In this document: piece after piece, positions 1-10,682 of the stretch
How the letters are laid out: each line of letters opens with the position of its first letter
Numbering within the stretch: position 1 is the first letter of the stretch
NCBI RefSeq assembly: GCF_000224145.3
Contig: NC_020166.2
Location: 3,518,948-3,582,947 of the forward strand
DNA length: 64,000 bases
Direction: 5' to 3'
Source: Ciona intestinalis
Lineage: Eukaryota > Chordata > Ascidiacea > Phlebobranchia > Cionidae
The notes under the pieces: model-generated
Told to the model about the DNA's origin: nothing
Database searches by the model: none
The model's input: only the letters and a program-made list of their open reading frames with translations
Made by a program: the position numbers and the translations under genes

Positions 1-471
1 ACAAAGACAACTCGTGTTTGAACATCCACTGAGAAATCTACCTGTGAGCAGTTTTTAACAATAGTTTTTATTACCAGTTTTCCAAACCCAAGTTAAAGTG
101 TAAAATCTTTAAGTTTCAATGTCGAATTTTTTTAAAGCGGTAGCATTATAATCAATAATTTAATAATTATCATAACATTGAGGCAATCAAGAGAACGGAA
201 ATAACATTAGGAGACTAAAAAATGTGCAGCCTAATTTCAAATTTGTAGCTAGACATTTCTTTAATAAGAACACGCGAGGATAAAGTAAGCTTCATTCATT
301 TTAAAACAGAAGCTGCATTCATACTGCGCTGAAGAATCTAGTTGAGATTGTTTATGTTAGGTAAAAGGAAGCTGACGTTAAACCGCTATAGTAGCATTAA
401 GCCGCTCGTGTAAATATACTGTATCGTATGCAGTTGTAGATTGTTGCATAATTTGTTTTACAGTATATAAA
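1..471. other. 5' flank of the transporter gene
   Basis: No gene is seen here. A short SINE tail remnant (cacgcgaggataaagtaag followed by cattcatt) lies at about 271-302. A pyrimidine-rich tract ending in TTTTACAG at 456-463 sits 8 bases before the ATG at 472. It could be the 3' end of a 5'UTR intron or a spliced-leader acceptor, since tunicates trans-splice many mRNAs; this is inference. Confidence 0.4.
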
Positions 472-2078
472 ATGAATTGTCGTAAGTTGGGTCGTTCAGT
501 GACAGGCTTACTGCTTAGTTTATTCGCTGGTTTTTGCGTCGCCTTTTCTGCAACTTTATACCGTTTGACGACTAACTCAAGAAGCACTCAAGCGTGGTTT
601 CTCCGTTTTGTTTTAATGTACGTTTTCTGCCTTCCACTTTTGTCATACCAAAGCCACAGGAATGTGAACCGTCGACTTACTTTGAAGTTTATGATGTGGT
701 TGATTTTGTTCGGTGCCGTTGCGATGGTGGCCAGTGTAACTTTCTACATTTCGCTGGATTATTTGACAGTGAGTGAATCGATTGCTTTGAGCAACAGCTA
801 CGCTCTCCCAACGTTTCTTTTCTCCTGCTTGTTCATGCGAGGTAACGGTTTGATATTATAACCATCATCATAAGCAGTACGTATTGCGGGTATACATAAC
901 ATGTGTCTGTGCCTGCGAAGCAATAAACGTTTTTTAATTTAAATTTAATATAATAGAGTGGGGGGAGATGGGACACCTTAAATTCTATTTTCTCGTCCCA
1001 TTTAGTAGTAAACAAAGAACATTCAAGAATGTGCTAAAGTTCTTCCGTCTTCCTCCACCCTACTATATACGACGTTTACAAAATAATACTCAGTACGAAA
1101 ACGCTGTATATTTATAGTAGGGTGGGAGAAGATGGGACATCTTTAGCACATAATATCTAAGTATCCTGATCGTGTTTAAAACAACCAACGGTGGTCTATG
1201 GGAGTCGTGAGGATATAGTTTTATAATTCTTTGAATGTTCTTCGTTTACTACTAAATGGGACGAGAAAATAGAGCTAAAAAATGTCCCATCTTCCTTCAC
1301 CCTACTGTATATATCGTTCAGGTGTTTTTTTAGCTAAACAACTCTGACAAGAATGCGAGCAAGCAGTTCTATCCATCATGGCATTTTTTTATATCCCCGG
1401 GAGGGATGTAGGCTATAGGCCCTATAGAAAGAATTTTTCAAACAACCATTTTTTTCGGACACATTTTTAGAAAGACATCACCCGATGCAGTATGGACTCT
1501 TGTTTCTTGTGCTTGCTGGGTTGTTCGTGCTCGCTCGACCAAGTTTTCTGTTTGGGCAGGTAGCTGCGGAGGAAACCGCACACGAACAAGCAGCCGGGCA
1601 GCGCTGGATAGGATTTGCGTTTTCCATCACGTGTTCGGTATTTACTGGAGTCCGAATAATTGTAGGAGAGTTTCTGCGCGCTAATAAGATAAACGTGTCG
1701 CAAATAAACATAGCGACATCTATAGCTGCTTTTGTGGTATATCCAATATATACTGCTATTCAAATGGGAGATCTCTACATTCCGTGCTTCGCTGACCTGA
1801 TTTTTTTACTACTAAGCGCCTTTTTTGGCTTTTTATCGAACACAATTGTTTTGGTCGCTTGCCAGTTTGAACGTTCCGGACCAGTCAGCTTGGCTTACAC
1901 TTCACAAATTGTCTTCGCCTTTATTTTGGACGCACTGGTCGTGGGCGAGGATATTTCTATAATAGACGTTTCCGGTGCCGGGTGTATTATGGCTGGAGTA
2001 TGCGGCTCGATGGTCGTGAAAATGATTCGACCTGGCTTGACGAACGAAGAGACCATCATGAATAGGTCCACCGAATAA
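472..2078 (+). CDS. EamA / SLC35G-like drug-metabolite transporter, two exons
   Basis: Exons are 472-841 and 1471-2078, joined in phase 1 (GAG|GTAACG ... TTTTTAG|AA), giving about 325 residues. The protein is a chain of hydrophobic helices. Exon 1 carries the first helices up to LTVSESIALSNSYALPTFLF. Exon 2 continues with GLLFLVLAGLFVLARPSFLF, the usual end of the first EamA repeat, then a second five-helix EamA repeat with SLAYTSQIVFAFILD. SLC35G proteins are ten-helix membrane carriers of this size; the substrate of this group is poorly defined. The joined reading restores the expected sequence between helices 4 and 5 (CLFMRERHHPMQYG), which supports the splice. The 629 bp intron holds two MITEs. 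The stop overlaps an AATAAA at 2074-2079; another AATAAA lies near 2505. No interruption is seen. Exact subfamily is uncertain. Confidence 0.82.
949..1069 (+). mobile_element. MITE (near-palindromic family), internally deleted
   Basis: Family ends are TAGTAGGGTGGGGGAAGATG and TCTTCCCCCACCCTACTATA. '+' means that GTCCCATTTRGTAGTAAAC reads on the given strand. I believe it is the common Ciona MITE (Cimi-1 from memory). Transporter intron, ~120 bp. Confidence 0.8.
1113..1313 (-). mobile_element. MITE, full length
   Basis: Both ends present (TAGTAGGGTGGGAGAAGATG ... CTTCACCCTACTGTATATA). Transporter intron, 45 bases after the previous copy and opposite to it. Confidence 0.9.
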
Positions 2079-2183
2079 AAAAAAAAATTTTTGACGTGCT
2101 AGTCCTCACCGAGTTCAGATTTAAAGTTCAGTGTTTTAAATTTTATCTGTAATTTAAAACTTATGGTAGTTTTATATTTTTGA

Positions 2184-2381
2184 TATAGTAGGATGGGAGA
2201 AGACTGGGCAACTTCAGAACTTAATATCCAAATGTCCTGATCGCGTTTTAAACAATTAACAACGGTATATGGAAATCGTAGGGTGCCGTTTTTTTTACAA
2301 TTTTTGAATGTTTTTTGTTTACTACCAAATGGGACATGAAAATATAATGACAAACTGTCCCATCTTCCCCCACTATACTAC
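2184..2381 (-). mobile_element. MITE, full length
   Basis: TATAGTAGGATGGGAGAAG ... CTTCCCCCACTATACTA; transporter 3' flank. Confidence 0.88.
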
Positions 2382-2924
2382 ATAATTAATCCATTAGTCG
2401 TATCATATCGTTGTACAATAATCATTAACCTAGGAGAGTTTTTTTTTATACGCATTTTACTACTGAGAAGAAATTCTATTGAGAAACGTAAGTCAACACT
2501 CTTTCAATAAAAGAGCAAGCTTAACTTATTTGACACTTAATATTGCAATCGCTTATTTGTTGTAACTAAAAAATTGTATGCAGTGCTGAAAACCGATAAA
2601 ATAATGCGGAAGTCGGATTATACGGTTAGTGTTGTTCTCATATAAAGACAACACCTTGTGTGACCTAAAAATAACGGAAACCATGTTTTTATTAAACATT
2701 TTTAACATAGTTGTTGTTCACATTATATAATCACAACTGTTTATGACCCGCGTCAGATTTTATTTTATAAGTTTCATGCAAGAAGTTGTGTAAACTGTGG
2801 AATATAAATTCTATTCATATAATTATAAGGAATATTTACTGTGTAGAAGAATTCTTAAACGAAAAATGATTCAGGTTTAAATAGAAGAATTTAACTGTAC
2901 CACAAGTAACATGCATAATAAATC

Positions 2925-3023
2925 GTAGGCTGGCACGAGGTGTATGAAACAGAACACCCGTGTTATAACGACTGTCATTTTGCGAGGATAAAGTAAGGTA
3001 CATTCCTTCATTCATTCACATTT
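2925..3023 (+). mobile_element. SINE 3' fragment, forward
   Basis: GGCTGGCACGAGGTGTATGA ... AACACCCGTGTTATAACG ... GCGAGGATAAAGTAAGG, ending ATTCATTCA. Confidence 0.75.
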
Positions 3024-3245
3024 TATCATCAGTTAAAACGCTCCGGACTGTACTTTTTAAGATTCAATCATTTTTTGCATTTTTTTAATATTTATTTAGT
3101 TATTGCATTAAAGAAATTGTTTTAGAAGATAGGCTAAATGACACTTAGATACAAAAAATGCTGTAATTTGTGGGATAACAGTAAGCCATTAAAACCAGTA
3201 TGTTGAGATTATTTATTGCAAAGAAGAGTGGGAACAATTAAAGTT

Positions 3246-6200
3246 ATGCCAATACGAAGTTGGAGAGTCTTCGCCAAGATCTTAAAACGCTTTCCAATAA
3301 TTTGGATAATTTTGTTTACTTTTATTTTAAGTAGTTCATGGATTTTTTGGTCGGTACATCAATCGCCATTATTCTCTGAAAACGCCAAGGAATTGTAAGT
3401 TGTTTTGAGCAGACATTTTAAATAATGTATTGTAGTGCTTGTATGTTATAGGTTGTGGTTTTTATTATGTGGGGAATATGGGACACCCTTCATTCAATTT
3501 TCCCGTCCCATTTGGTAGTAAACAAACATTCAAAGAATTATAAAACCGTATCCTCACGACTCCCGTTGAATGTTGTTAATGGTTTAAAACAAGGTCAGGG
3601 TATTTAAATAAAATGTGCTCAAGGTGTCCCATCTATCCCCACTCTATATATTTACAGTCTCTTTTTGACGTAATACGAACTAAGTCTACACATCCCGTTC
3701 GCGCGTGTGCTTATTCTACTTTGGGGTAAGATGGTACACTTATAGCACATAGTATTCAAATATCCTGATCGTGTTTAAAACAATTAACAACAGTCTTATA
3801 GGGGTCGTGAAAATTTGCTTTTATAATTCTTTAAATGTTCTTTGTTTACTACCAAATGAGACAAGAAAATAGAATAAAAAGGTGTTCCATCTTCCTCCAC
3901 TCTACTATAATTCAATATTTTAGAAAAATAGGAAGAACCCAGCTCAGGACATTCTCCGAACTGAATCCAATTGCTGAAAAATCTATAAGTCTTTACCCAA
4001 GAAGTCAAAGCACTATTCCTCCATTACTTGATCCCGGAATTTCCTTAGACGACCCAATGCGATGCAACGGTTTATTTTCGATAATATTTGCCAGTATAAA
4101 AATAACCCCTCGAGAAAACTTTTACTTTTTTTCGATGGTAAACGGTAAGTTCTTTTTAAAAAAAAAAATTTTTAGTTTATTCCAATGGTTCCGTCAAAGT
4201 TTACTTTTTATTTCCTTATTTTTTTCGATGGTAGACAGTTGGTTTTAAAAAAATATTTTTCAGTTCAATTTATTGGTTGCGTCAAAATATTGGAAAAATC
4301 AGCAAATACAACATCTATTCTACGCAACTTTACGGCAATTGCAAACTTATCAAAATCGGATTGCTTTGTGCAATGCTACAACAGGTGGAAAAACATTATC
4401 ATATCTACAAAAGTAGACCGTACGTAAAATGTATGAACGTAATTTATTTTGTACTTGGTCGGAAAACGTCAGTCGTTAATCACAGGTGTTCTATTTCATA
4501 CACCTCGTGCCAGCTTACTAGTTACCAAGTACGTTACTTTGTGGGTGATTTTTTTAGGATTTTTTTTAATGCTTGACTGTGGGTGCGTAGCGATTTGAAA
4601 ACAAATGTAAATTTAACTCCATTAATTTTACAGACGAAGCAAAATTGTGGGACTCACAACAAATTTTTGTTTCTGTGTAAAATCTTTTGAACCGAAGCCT
4701 GTTCATGCTACATGGAATAATTGCCCAACAAAGGCATGTGGGACCGAAATAAACGAATACTGTGGCGCCATTGAATTTTATAAACTTATTAAGCCATGCT
4801 CTAAAGGTGCGTTATATTAATGAGTTAATCTTTATATAGTAGGGCGGGGGAAAGTGGGACGCCTTTAGCACATAATATCCAAATATTCTTAACGTTTTTT
4901 AAACAATTACCAGCGATCTATGCCTATATGGGAATCGTGAGAATACGGTTTTATATTTATATATCTTCTGTTTACTATCAAATTATCTGTTTACTATCAA
5001 GGTGTCTTATTTTTTCCCATTCTAGTATATTAGCACCAATGTTGTGTTTTAAAATGCATTTTTTTAACTGACGTGCACACGTATTTTTAAAGGTACAATT
5101 AATTTGCAACTTAGACACGGCTGCTTCCCAGTTAAAAAAGTGAATAATGATCTCGTACAAGTCAAATCTTCAAACACGTCCGCTGTAGCGTGTTTGCTGA
5201 TTTGCGAAAGCAACCAATACACCTATGCCGTCATTCCAAAACCTTTTCACTGTTTTTGTTCTCTGAATCAACGGTAAGCCATTTTTCGGTATCACTTGTT
5301 GAACGAGCCCAAATACTTTGCTTTCTGTATCTGATCTAGAATGCTGACAACTGTTTCGTCACAAAGCAGCAATAGAAATCTTCAATGTACCCGCCCAGGT
5401 TTTGTTTCTGTTTCTCGTACACTAGCAACTGAACGATGCGGAGATACGGGGTATTTAAATAACAACACCTTGCCGCTTGTGGCGCTAGTAAGCCACCCAG
5501 GCTCTGGAAACTCTTGGCTAAGGTATTTGCTAGAGGGCGCTAGTGGGATATACACTGGAAGTATTTACAAAGACCCAGGAGTTTTTAAATCAGGTTCGCT
5601 AATCAGCATTTTTTATCCTTTATTTTTATGAACATAAAGTATAGGGTGGGGAAAGATGTTTTGATTTTATTCTCTCGTCCTATTTAGTAGTGAACAAAGA
5701 ATATTTACAAAATTTTATAACCTTAAATCCCCGCGATAATTTAACAGCGTTGTTAATTGTTTAAAGCACGATCGGGAAAAATGAAGTTTAGTTGCTAATG
5801 GTATTCCATCTTACCCCACACTATACTGCGCCCTATACCATAAACTATACTGTGGGAATTAACTATACTGATACAATACAAAATCCCATATATGAGCTTT
5901 ACCGGCAGCAGTACCAGTATAGTTAAGTATAGAGCGATATAGCCTACTCAATACATTAGGTATATAGGCCATTGTATAGCATGTATTTATGGTTAGGTGC
6001 GGTTTTATAGTTGGTCAGAAAATGTTTACAGTTCCTGAATAAATGTTACAGGAATGTTTGGCGAGGGTGATAATCCAACATCACGACGTACACTGGTCGT
6101 TAAAGCCCATCCCTCGCACGAGTACCTGATAAACATTACGGCTTCATTCGACAAAATCGTTTTATTAATAAGGAATCCGTATGAAGCTTTTGTGGCCGAA

Positions 6201-6925
6201 TTCAATAGAAAAATGACTAAAGACCACACCGGCTTTGCTCAGGTCGATGATTTTAATGGGGAAGGTAAACAAGTGTGTTTTAGTTAATATGAGGTTTAGT
6301 CGTAATATCCTGGTTATATAGTAGGGTGGGGGAAGATGAGACAACTTAACATTTTATTTTCTCGTCCCATTTGGTAGTAAAATAAACAAAGAACATTTAA
6401 AGATTTAGAAAACCGTATATCCCCACGACTTTCATTATCTGTTTAAAACAGGGTCAAGATATTTGGATATTATGTGCCAAAGTTGTCCCATCTCCCCCCA
6501 CAACTATATTCTAAAAATGACCGTTTAACCTACTTAAGTACAAATAACCGTATATAATTACAGTTTGGCTGGAATATATAAGAATAGCTACACGGGATTG
6601 GGCGATGCACCAACTGCATCTAATTCAAAGCAAAAAACCTTTGCTGCTTGTAACCTTCGATGAACTGCGAGCAAATATGTCTCGCGAACTGCGCCGCATT
6701 CTTTACTTCATCGGTTACAAGCCACCAGACATGGAACGCAGGCTGGAGTGCTTGGGTCGCAACCCAGTCGGCGATTTCAAGCGACCGCAGACAAGAACTT
6801 CATACGACCCATACGTTACAGACACAATGCGTATGATCAACCATGCAGTAGAAACAATTCGTAAAGCTTTGCTGCTTAAAAACTTGGGCAATCTTCCGAA
6901 ATGGGAAAGAGACATTAAATTATGA
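3246..6925 (+). CDS. WSCD: WSC-domain sulfotransferase (WSCD1/2-like), eight exons
   Basis: Exons: 3246-3394, 3924-4144, 4264-4423, 4634-4806, 5093-5273, 5340-5593, 6052-6264, 6564-6925. All phases agree, giving 570 residues; human WSCD1 and WSCD2 are about 565-575. The start is the ATG at 3246, and upstream in-frame codons are not ATG. Order: short cytosolic tail, one membrane anchor (about residues 16-36, type II Golgi topology), stem, WSC domain 1 (FIGCV ... CFVQC ... NFCFC ... [10 protein letters not shown]), WSC domain 2 (HGCFPV ... CLLIC ... FHCFC), then a sulfotransferase domain with PAPS 5'-phosphosulfate loop SHPGSGNSW and 3'-phosphate motif [17 protein letters not shown]. The family adds sulfate to sialic acid (sialate O-sulfotransferase). 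Introns 1, 4, 6 and 7 carry MITEs, intron 1 two of them; intron 3 carries a SINE piece; intron 2 is a tandem duplication. Which vertebrate paralogue it matches is not resolved. Confidence 0.92.
3464..3650 (+). mobile_element. MITE
   Basis: GTGGGGAATATGGGACACCC ... ATCCCCACTCTATATA; WSCD intron 1. Confidence 0.85.
3718..3909 (-). mobile_element. MITE
   Basis: TTGGGGTAAGATGGTACAC ... CTTCCTCCACTCTACTATA; ends 14 bases before WSCD exon 2, forming part of its acceptor region. Confidence 0.85.
4106..4290 (+). repeat. Diverged tandem duplication spanning WSCD intron 2
   Basis: Two diverged copies of a ~90 bp block start with tttttcgatggta at about 4130 and 4222. Each continues through an A/T tract to an AG and then a tttattcc/ggttccgtcaaa-like segment. 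The donor GTAAGT (4145) is in copy 1. The used acceptor TTTTTCAG (4263) is in copy 2. Copy 1 keeps a relic acceptor TTTTTAG and copy 2 has lost the donor. Confidence 0.6.
4480..4575 (-). mobile_element. SINE 3' fragment, reverse
   Basis: TTTCATACACCTCGTGCCAG ... GTTACTTTGTGGGTGATT, in WSCD intron 3. Confidence 0.7.
4833..5030 (-). mobile_element. MITE
   Basis: TATATAGTAGGGCGGGGG ... TTCCCATTCTAGTATAT, with a small internal duplication of ATCTGTTTACTATCAA; WSCD intron 4. Confidence 0.85.
5638..5826 (+). mobile_element. MITE
   Basis: GTATAGGGTGGGGAAAGATG ... CTTACCCCACACTATA; WSCD intron 6. Confidence 0.85.
6315..6509 (+). mobile_element. MITE
   Basis: TATATAGTAGGGTGGGGGAA ... CTCCCCCCACAACTATA; WSCD intron 7. 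Confidence 0.9.
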
Positions 6926-7054
6926 AAGAAAAATAACCTGAGTTTTTCTACAAGTTTTAAATCGGCTTTCGATTTGTAAACATTATATACGCTTTCTGTA
7001 GTTTTTAGTTGCGATTTACAGTGATTTTTTTTTTTTTAAATAACGTATTTGGTT

Positions 7055-7135
7055 AACTCGTAAGCTGGCACGTTGTGTATAAAACAGAGCACCGGTGTTT
7101 AACGACTGTCGTTTCCGGTTACATTTATTCATTCA
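7055..7135 (+). mobile_element. SINE 3' fragment, forward
   Basis: AACTCGTAAGCTGGCACG ... AACGACTGTCGTTTCCGG, then ATTTATTCATTCA; in the WSCD 3' flank. Confidence 0.65.
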
Positions 7136-8257
7136 ATACGCTACCGTCAAACTTAATGTTTAACTTTACTATTCTCTGATGTGCATACTCTATTAATTTT
7201 TTAAATGGTAAAAACAAAATTATATTTGTTTCAAATCTAAAAAAAATGTATGAAATGTAGATTTTAAAATCCGGTCCTTTTGCTAATTGTTTAAAAATAA
7301 TAATTTGATCACCAACCAAAAGTAAATAAATATAGCATTTCTATAAAAGTCGTTGGTCGGGTTCGTTGCAACATTACAAATGGCCGTATTATTTAAGTTG
7401 CTACATTCGTAAAGTTACCGCCATATTTTATGATCAAGGGCAGTTACCTCAACTTTATTTTATTGCCTTTAAAACACGCGTATATCAGACAGACTGTTAC
7501 GTTTAGTAAATCGTAAACCAGGTTGCTGTTGTATTGGTTGCCGTGACAACAAAAATGTGGCAGGAGTTTAAAGTTTAACGAACTCTAATAAAGTTTTAAT
7601 TCAGTCGTTACACGATAATGGCGATGATTGCTATTATTGTAACGCCTATGCATGCTTATTTGAATCCTATACCAAAAATAATAAAGGATTTTTTTTTCAA
7701 TTTGCAGATAATCATTTTCTCGTGGTCGCTGATCACTTGTGATCATTAATGATCACTTAATAGTTCGAGCACGTAGGGTTAATGGAAAATTCCAGGGTTA
7801 TTATGCGTGGAAGACTATGGCGCAATCTCGGTCACTTGACACCAGGTTAGGCCGCATTTACCATAATATTTTCATTGTGGGGTTAAGTGGTCAGAACTGT
7901 CGTTCGTTTTTGCAGCTTTTGCGTCTATGTAACTTAACCTACCGCAGCACACTCACTCGTTTAACCGAACAAGGAAACTTCGAGCAAAATGTAACCGACA
8001 ACATAAAAAAAGTTAACCACGTTTCGACTTCTTTGTTGAACCATGGGGGTTAATGAGGCAATGAACACCGTCGGCCTCCATCGACTTACGGGTTATGGGG
8101 TATAATGAGGTGTCTGACGTCAAACAAAGTCGCATGTTTTAAAAGACGCCAATGAACCACGGCGAGCGTGCGTCAGTTACGCGACGTAAAAATGCCTAAA
8201 AGTTATTGAAAATTTCTTTTTTAAAAAAACAGCACGATCACGCAGTCGCTGCATGCA

Positions 8258-8263
8258 TTTTAT
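8258..8263 (-). terminator. Poly(A) signal of the claudin gene
   Basis: AATAAA on the minus strand, about 230 bases downstream of the claudin stop codon at 8491. It is the nearest canonical signal in the right direction. Confidence 0.5.
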
Positions 8264-8490
8264 TGAATAAACTTAGAAATAGAAACTGTATATATCGCTT
8301 CCAAAATTAAACGTATCGAAAATAGCGAAAACATTTCTTGCAATGAAATATACAAAGGCAAAATGACGCACACAAAGTGTTATAACCGAATAATATAAAG
8401 TTTAGGAAACCAAACGTACATAGCTTTAGTTTCTTTCCATATAGACTGAGTTTAGTTGATATTTGTTTATTTCCTTTTCGGCCATTTTGA

Positions 8491-10214
8491 TCAAACATAT
8501 TCGGAATATTTGTCCTTGGATTTTGGGATTTGTACTTTGGTTTCGTAAGGCTCCCGCACAGTGTAACCTGTTGGCGTATATTTGTAAGGGGGCGAATCCT
8601 CATCTTCCGGTTTAGGTCCAGGCATGCAGAAGCAGAGTATTGCTGTTAGAAGAGCTAGTGCACTGCTGACGAATCCAAGATACAGCGCCGCACCCATTTC
8701 GTATATGATCATATTATCTTGCGTGAAAACGGAAAAGAAATCCTCAACCACAACTCCAGTGTACCATGACACCGATGCAAGAGTTAGAACTCCTAAAAAA
8801 ATGTAAAGAAATTGGATGTCATTGTTGTGTTATGTTTATATACAGTATAGGGTGGGGGAAGATGGGGCACCTTTTCGTTTTATTTTCTCGTCGCATTTGG
8901 TAGTAAACAAAGAACATTCAAAAAATTATTAAACCATATCCCCACGATTTATATAAACTGTTGTTAATTGTTTAAACCACGATCAGGATATTTAGATATT
9001 ATGTGCTAAAAGTGTCCCATCTCCCCCACCCTACTATACATTGATTCCACAATCGGGCGTTTCCTTGGTCATTCGATTTAAATACGGAAACATATTAATT
9101 TTGCGATATTCCAACTATACTTTACAAATTAAATACAGGTCTAATATATAGAAAAAGTCTTACCAGCAACAAGAAATAAAACTCCAGAAATGCGCATAAG
9201 ATTCCGCTTCGCAGAAAGATTGCCGTCCAATAATTTCGAACATTCCATACCGATTAAAGTAACAAAGCAGCCAATCACCGATAGTGAGAGCGCGATGCAC
9301 ATCATTGCCCGTATTGCGAGAATGTAACCTAAAAAAACAACACAAGTCGTTAAATCGGTGGTAAAATTCTAAACAAAATATTGCATTATATAGTAGAATG
9401 GGGTATAGGTTGGGACATCTTTAGCACATAATATCCAAATATCCTGATCGTGTTTTAAACAATTAACAACTGTCTATGGGAGTCGTGAGGATAAGGTTTT
9501 ATAATTCTTCGAATGTTTTTTGTTTACTACCAAATAGGACAAAAAAATATAACGAATAGGTGTCCCATCTTTCCCCACCCTACTATATAAAATGTGCGCT
9601 ATAGAAATAAGATTAAAAAAATTATACAAAATATGGCTTTATACAAAACTATGCTTTATGTAGAATTTAGATTTTTTTTAAATTGTAAACAAGTTCTGGC
9701 ATTATACTCTATAGAATTTAAGAAATATTTTGGAATTATAAACAAGATATTCGGCATTGTATAATATGCTGTATAGAATACAATACGCGATAATGAGATG
9801 GTTTATACTTTCGGTTAATGAAGTTCAATGTCGCCTATTGTAGAAAAATGTTTGGCAATTATTTGATAGATTATAGGCCACGGTATGCATATAATTTTTT
9901 GAACAAATTTTTTTGGGCGTATTTGTATATGTTTCTATCAATTACGCGCGTTATCCTCTTTTATTTTTTTTAAATTAAAATAAGTAAATTCCAAATATAC
10001 CAGCTGTCTCAAACATAGAACCCATTTCTTCGCAATGATATTGACCCCCATAGGCTTGCATACAGTCAGCCCATATCCCACGCCAAGCAAAAGCTGCACC
10101 GAGAACTGACGAACTAGTGGGCCCATTAACCGCCCACATGTTCCAAGTTAACGTGGTGGCTATGAGCGCCGTGGACGTGAATGCACAAATAAAGCTACAC
10201 AGTTGATGGTACAT
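8491..10214 (-). CDS. Claudin, isoform from proximal first exon A
   Basis: Exons: 10214-10001 (first exon A), 9328-9164, 8792-8491, joined in phase 1 each time; 226 residues, normal for a claudin. Exon A has transmembrane segment 1 and extracellular loop 1 with the claudin signature W-R-G-I-W-x2-C-x9-C (WRGIWADCM ... YHC). Exon 2 carries transmembrane 2 and the start of 3 (IRAMMCIALSLSVIGCFVTL ... ISGVLFLVAG). Exon 3 begins VLTLASVSWYTG, gives transmembrane 4 and a cytosolic tail ending KYSEYV, the classical PDZ-binding YV end that recruits ZO proteins. Claudins form tight-junction strands, and loop 1 sets the ion selectivity. Exons B and C upstream can splice to the same exon 2. Introns hold MITEs. 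The stop is followed by an AATAAA at 8263-8258. Confidence 0.92.
8842..9039 (+). mobile_element. MITE
   Basis: AGTATAGGGTGGGGGAAGAT ... CTCCCCCACCCTACTATA; claudin intron 2. Confidence 0.9.
9387..9589 (-). mobile_element. MITE
   Basis: TATATAGTAGAATGGGG ... CTTTCCCCACCCTACTATAT; claudin intron 1. Confidence 0.9.
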
Positions 10215-10468
10215 TTTTGGTCTAATCGATTTGACTTTTCCTCGCTGAAAAAAACACCCACTAATTCGCAGCAGTAATCGTAACGATAATGCCGGCCGCT
10301 TGTGCCGTTATATGTTTATATATTGCCATAAAATTCATTTTGTATAAGGCAAACGACATTTTCAATATTTACGCAGTTGTAAAATTCAAGGGATTATATT
10401 CCGAAGTAGCTTCTTCGCACGCACAATACGTTATACTATAACTTTAATGCTCAGTGTGCAGTTTGTAC

Positions 10469-10682
10469 CTTTTTCGTTGAGCATTGATTGCATTTCTTCA
10501 CATTGATATTGTCCGCCGTACATTTGCATGCAATCACCCCATATTCCACGCCACGCCCAAATTGCAGTAAGCACACTAGAACTAGTTGGACCATTCACAG
10601 CCCATTGATTCCAAACAGTAGTGGTCGTAATTAACGATGTTGATACAAACGCCAATACGAAAATGAGTATTTGCCCATACAT
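10469..10682 (-). CDS. Claudin alternative first exon B
   Basis: This is a 214 nt exon with its own ATG (10682), ending AACGAAAAAG|GTACAA in phase 1, as exon A does. The translation has the first helix, then NGPTSSSVLTAIWAWRGIW and GDCM ... YQCEEM, i.e. the full claudin loop 1 signature. It is very similar to exon A (shared WAVNGPTSSSVL) and lies 255 bases upstream of it with no exon 2 or 3 of its own between. The simplest reading is a tandemly duplicated first exon that splices over exon A to the common exons 2 and 3, each with its own promoter. A cDNA would be needed to prove it. Confidence 0.85.

Larger units (their letters stand above)
2079..3245. other. Intergenic stretch, transporter to WSCD gene
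   Basis: This stretch contains the transporter 3' end, one minus-oriented MITE (2184-2381) and a SINE 3' part (about 2925-3023). The rest is AT-rich with no ORF that I can support. Confidence 0.5.
6926..8490. other. 3' flanks of WSCD and claudin genes
   Basis: This is the convergent 3' flank of the WSCD gene and the claudin gene. It holds a SINE 3' part (7055-7135), an AATAAA for the plus gene near 7325-7330, an 18 bp palindrome GTGATCATTAATGATCAC (7739-7756), and an AATAAA on the minus strand (TTTATT at 8258-8263) about 230 bases after the claudin stop. The only long plus-strand ORF (7739-8053) resembles nothing I know. Confidence 0.5.

Noticed and set aside
7739-8053. Plus-strand 104-residue frame in the WSCD/claudin spacer
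   Set aside because: No family likeness, no splice partners; probably chance. It starts in a small palindrome with a non-ATG codon.
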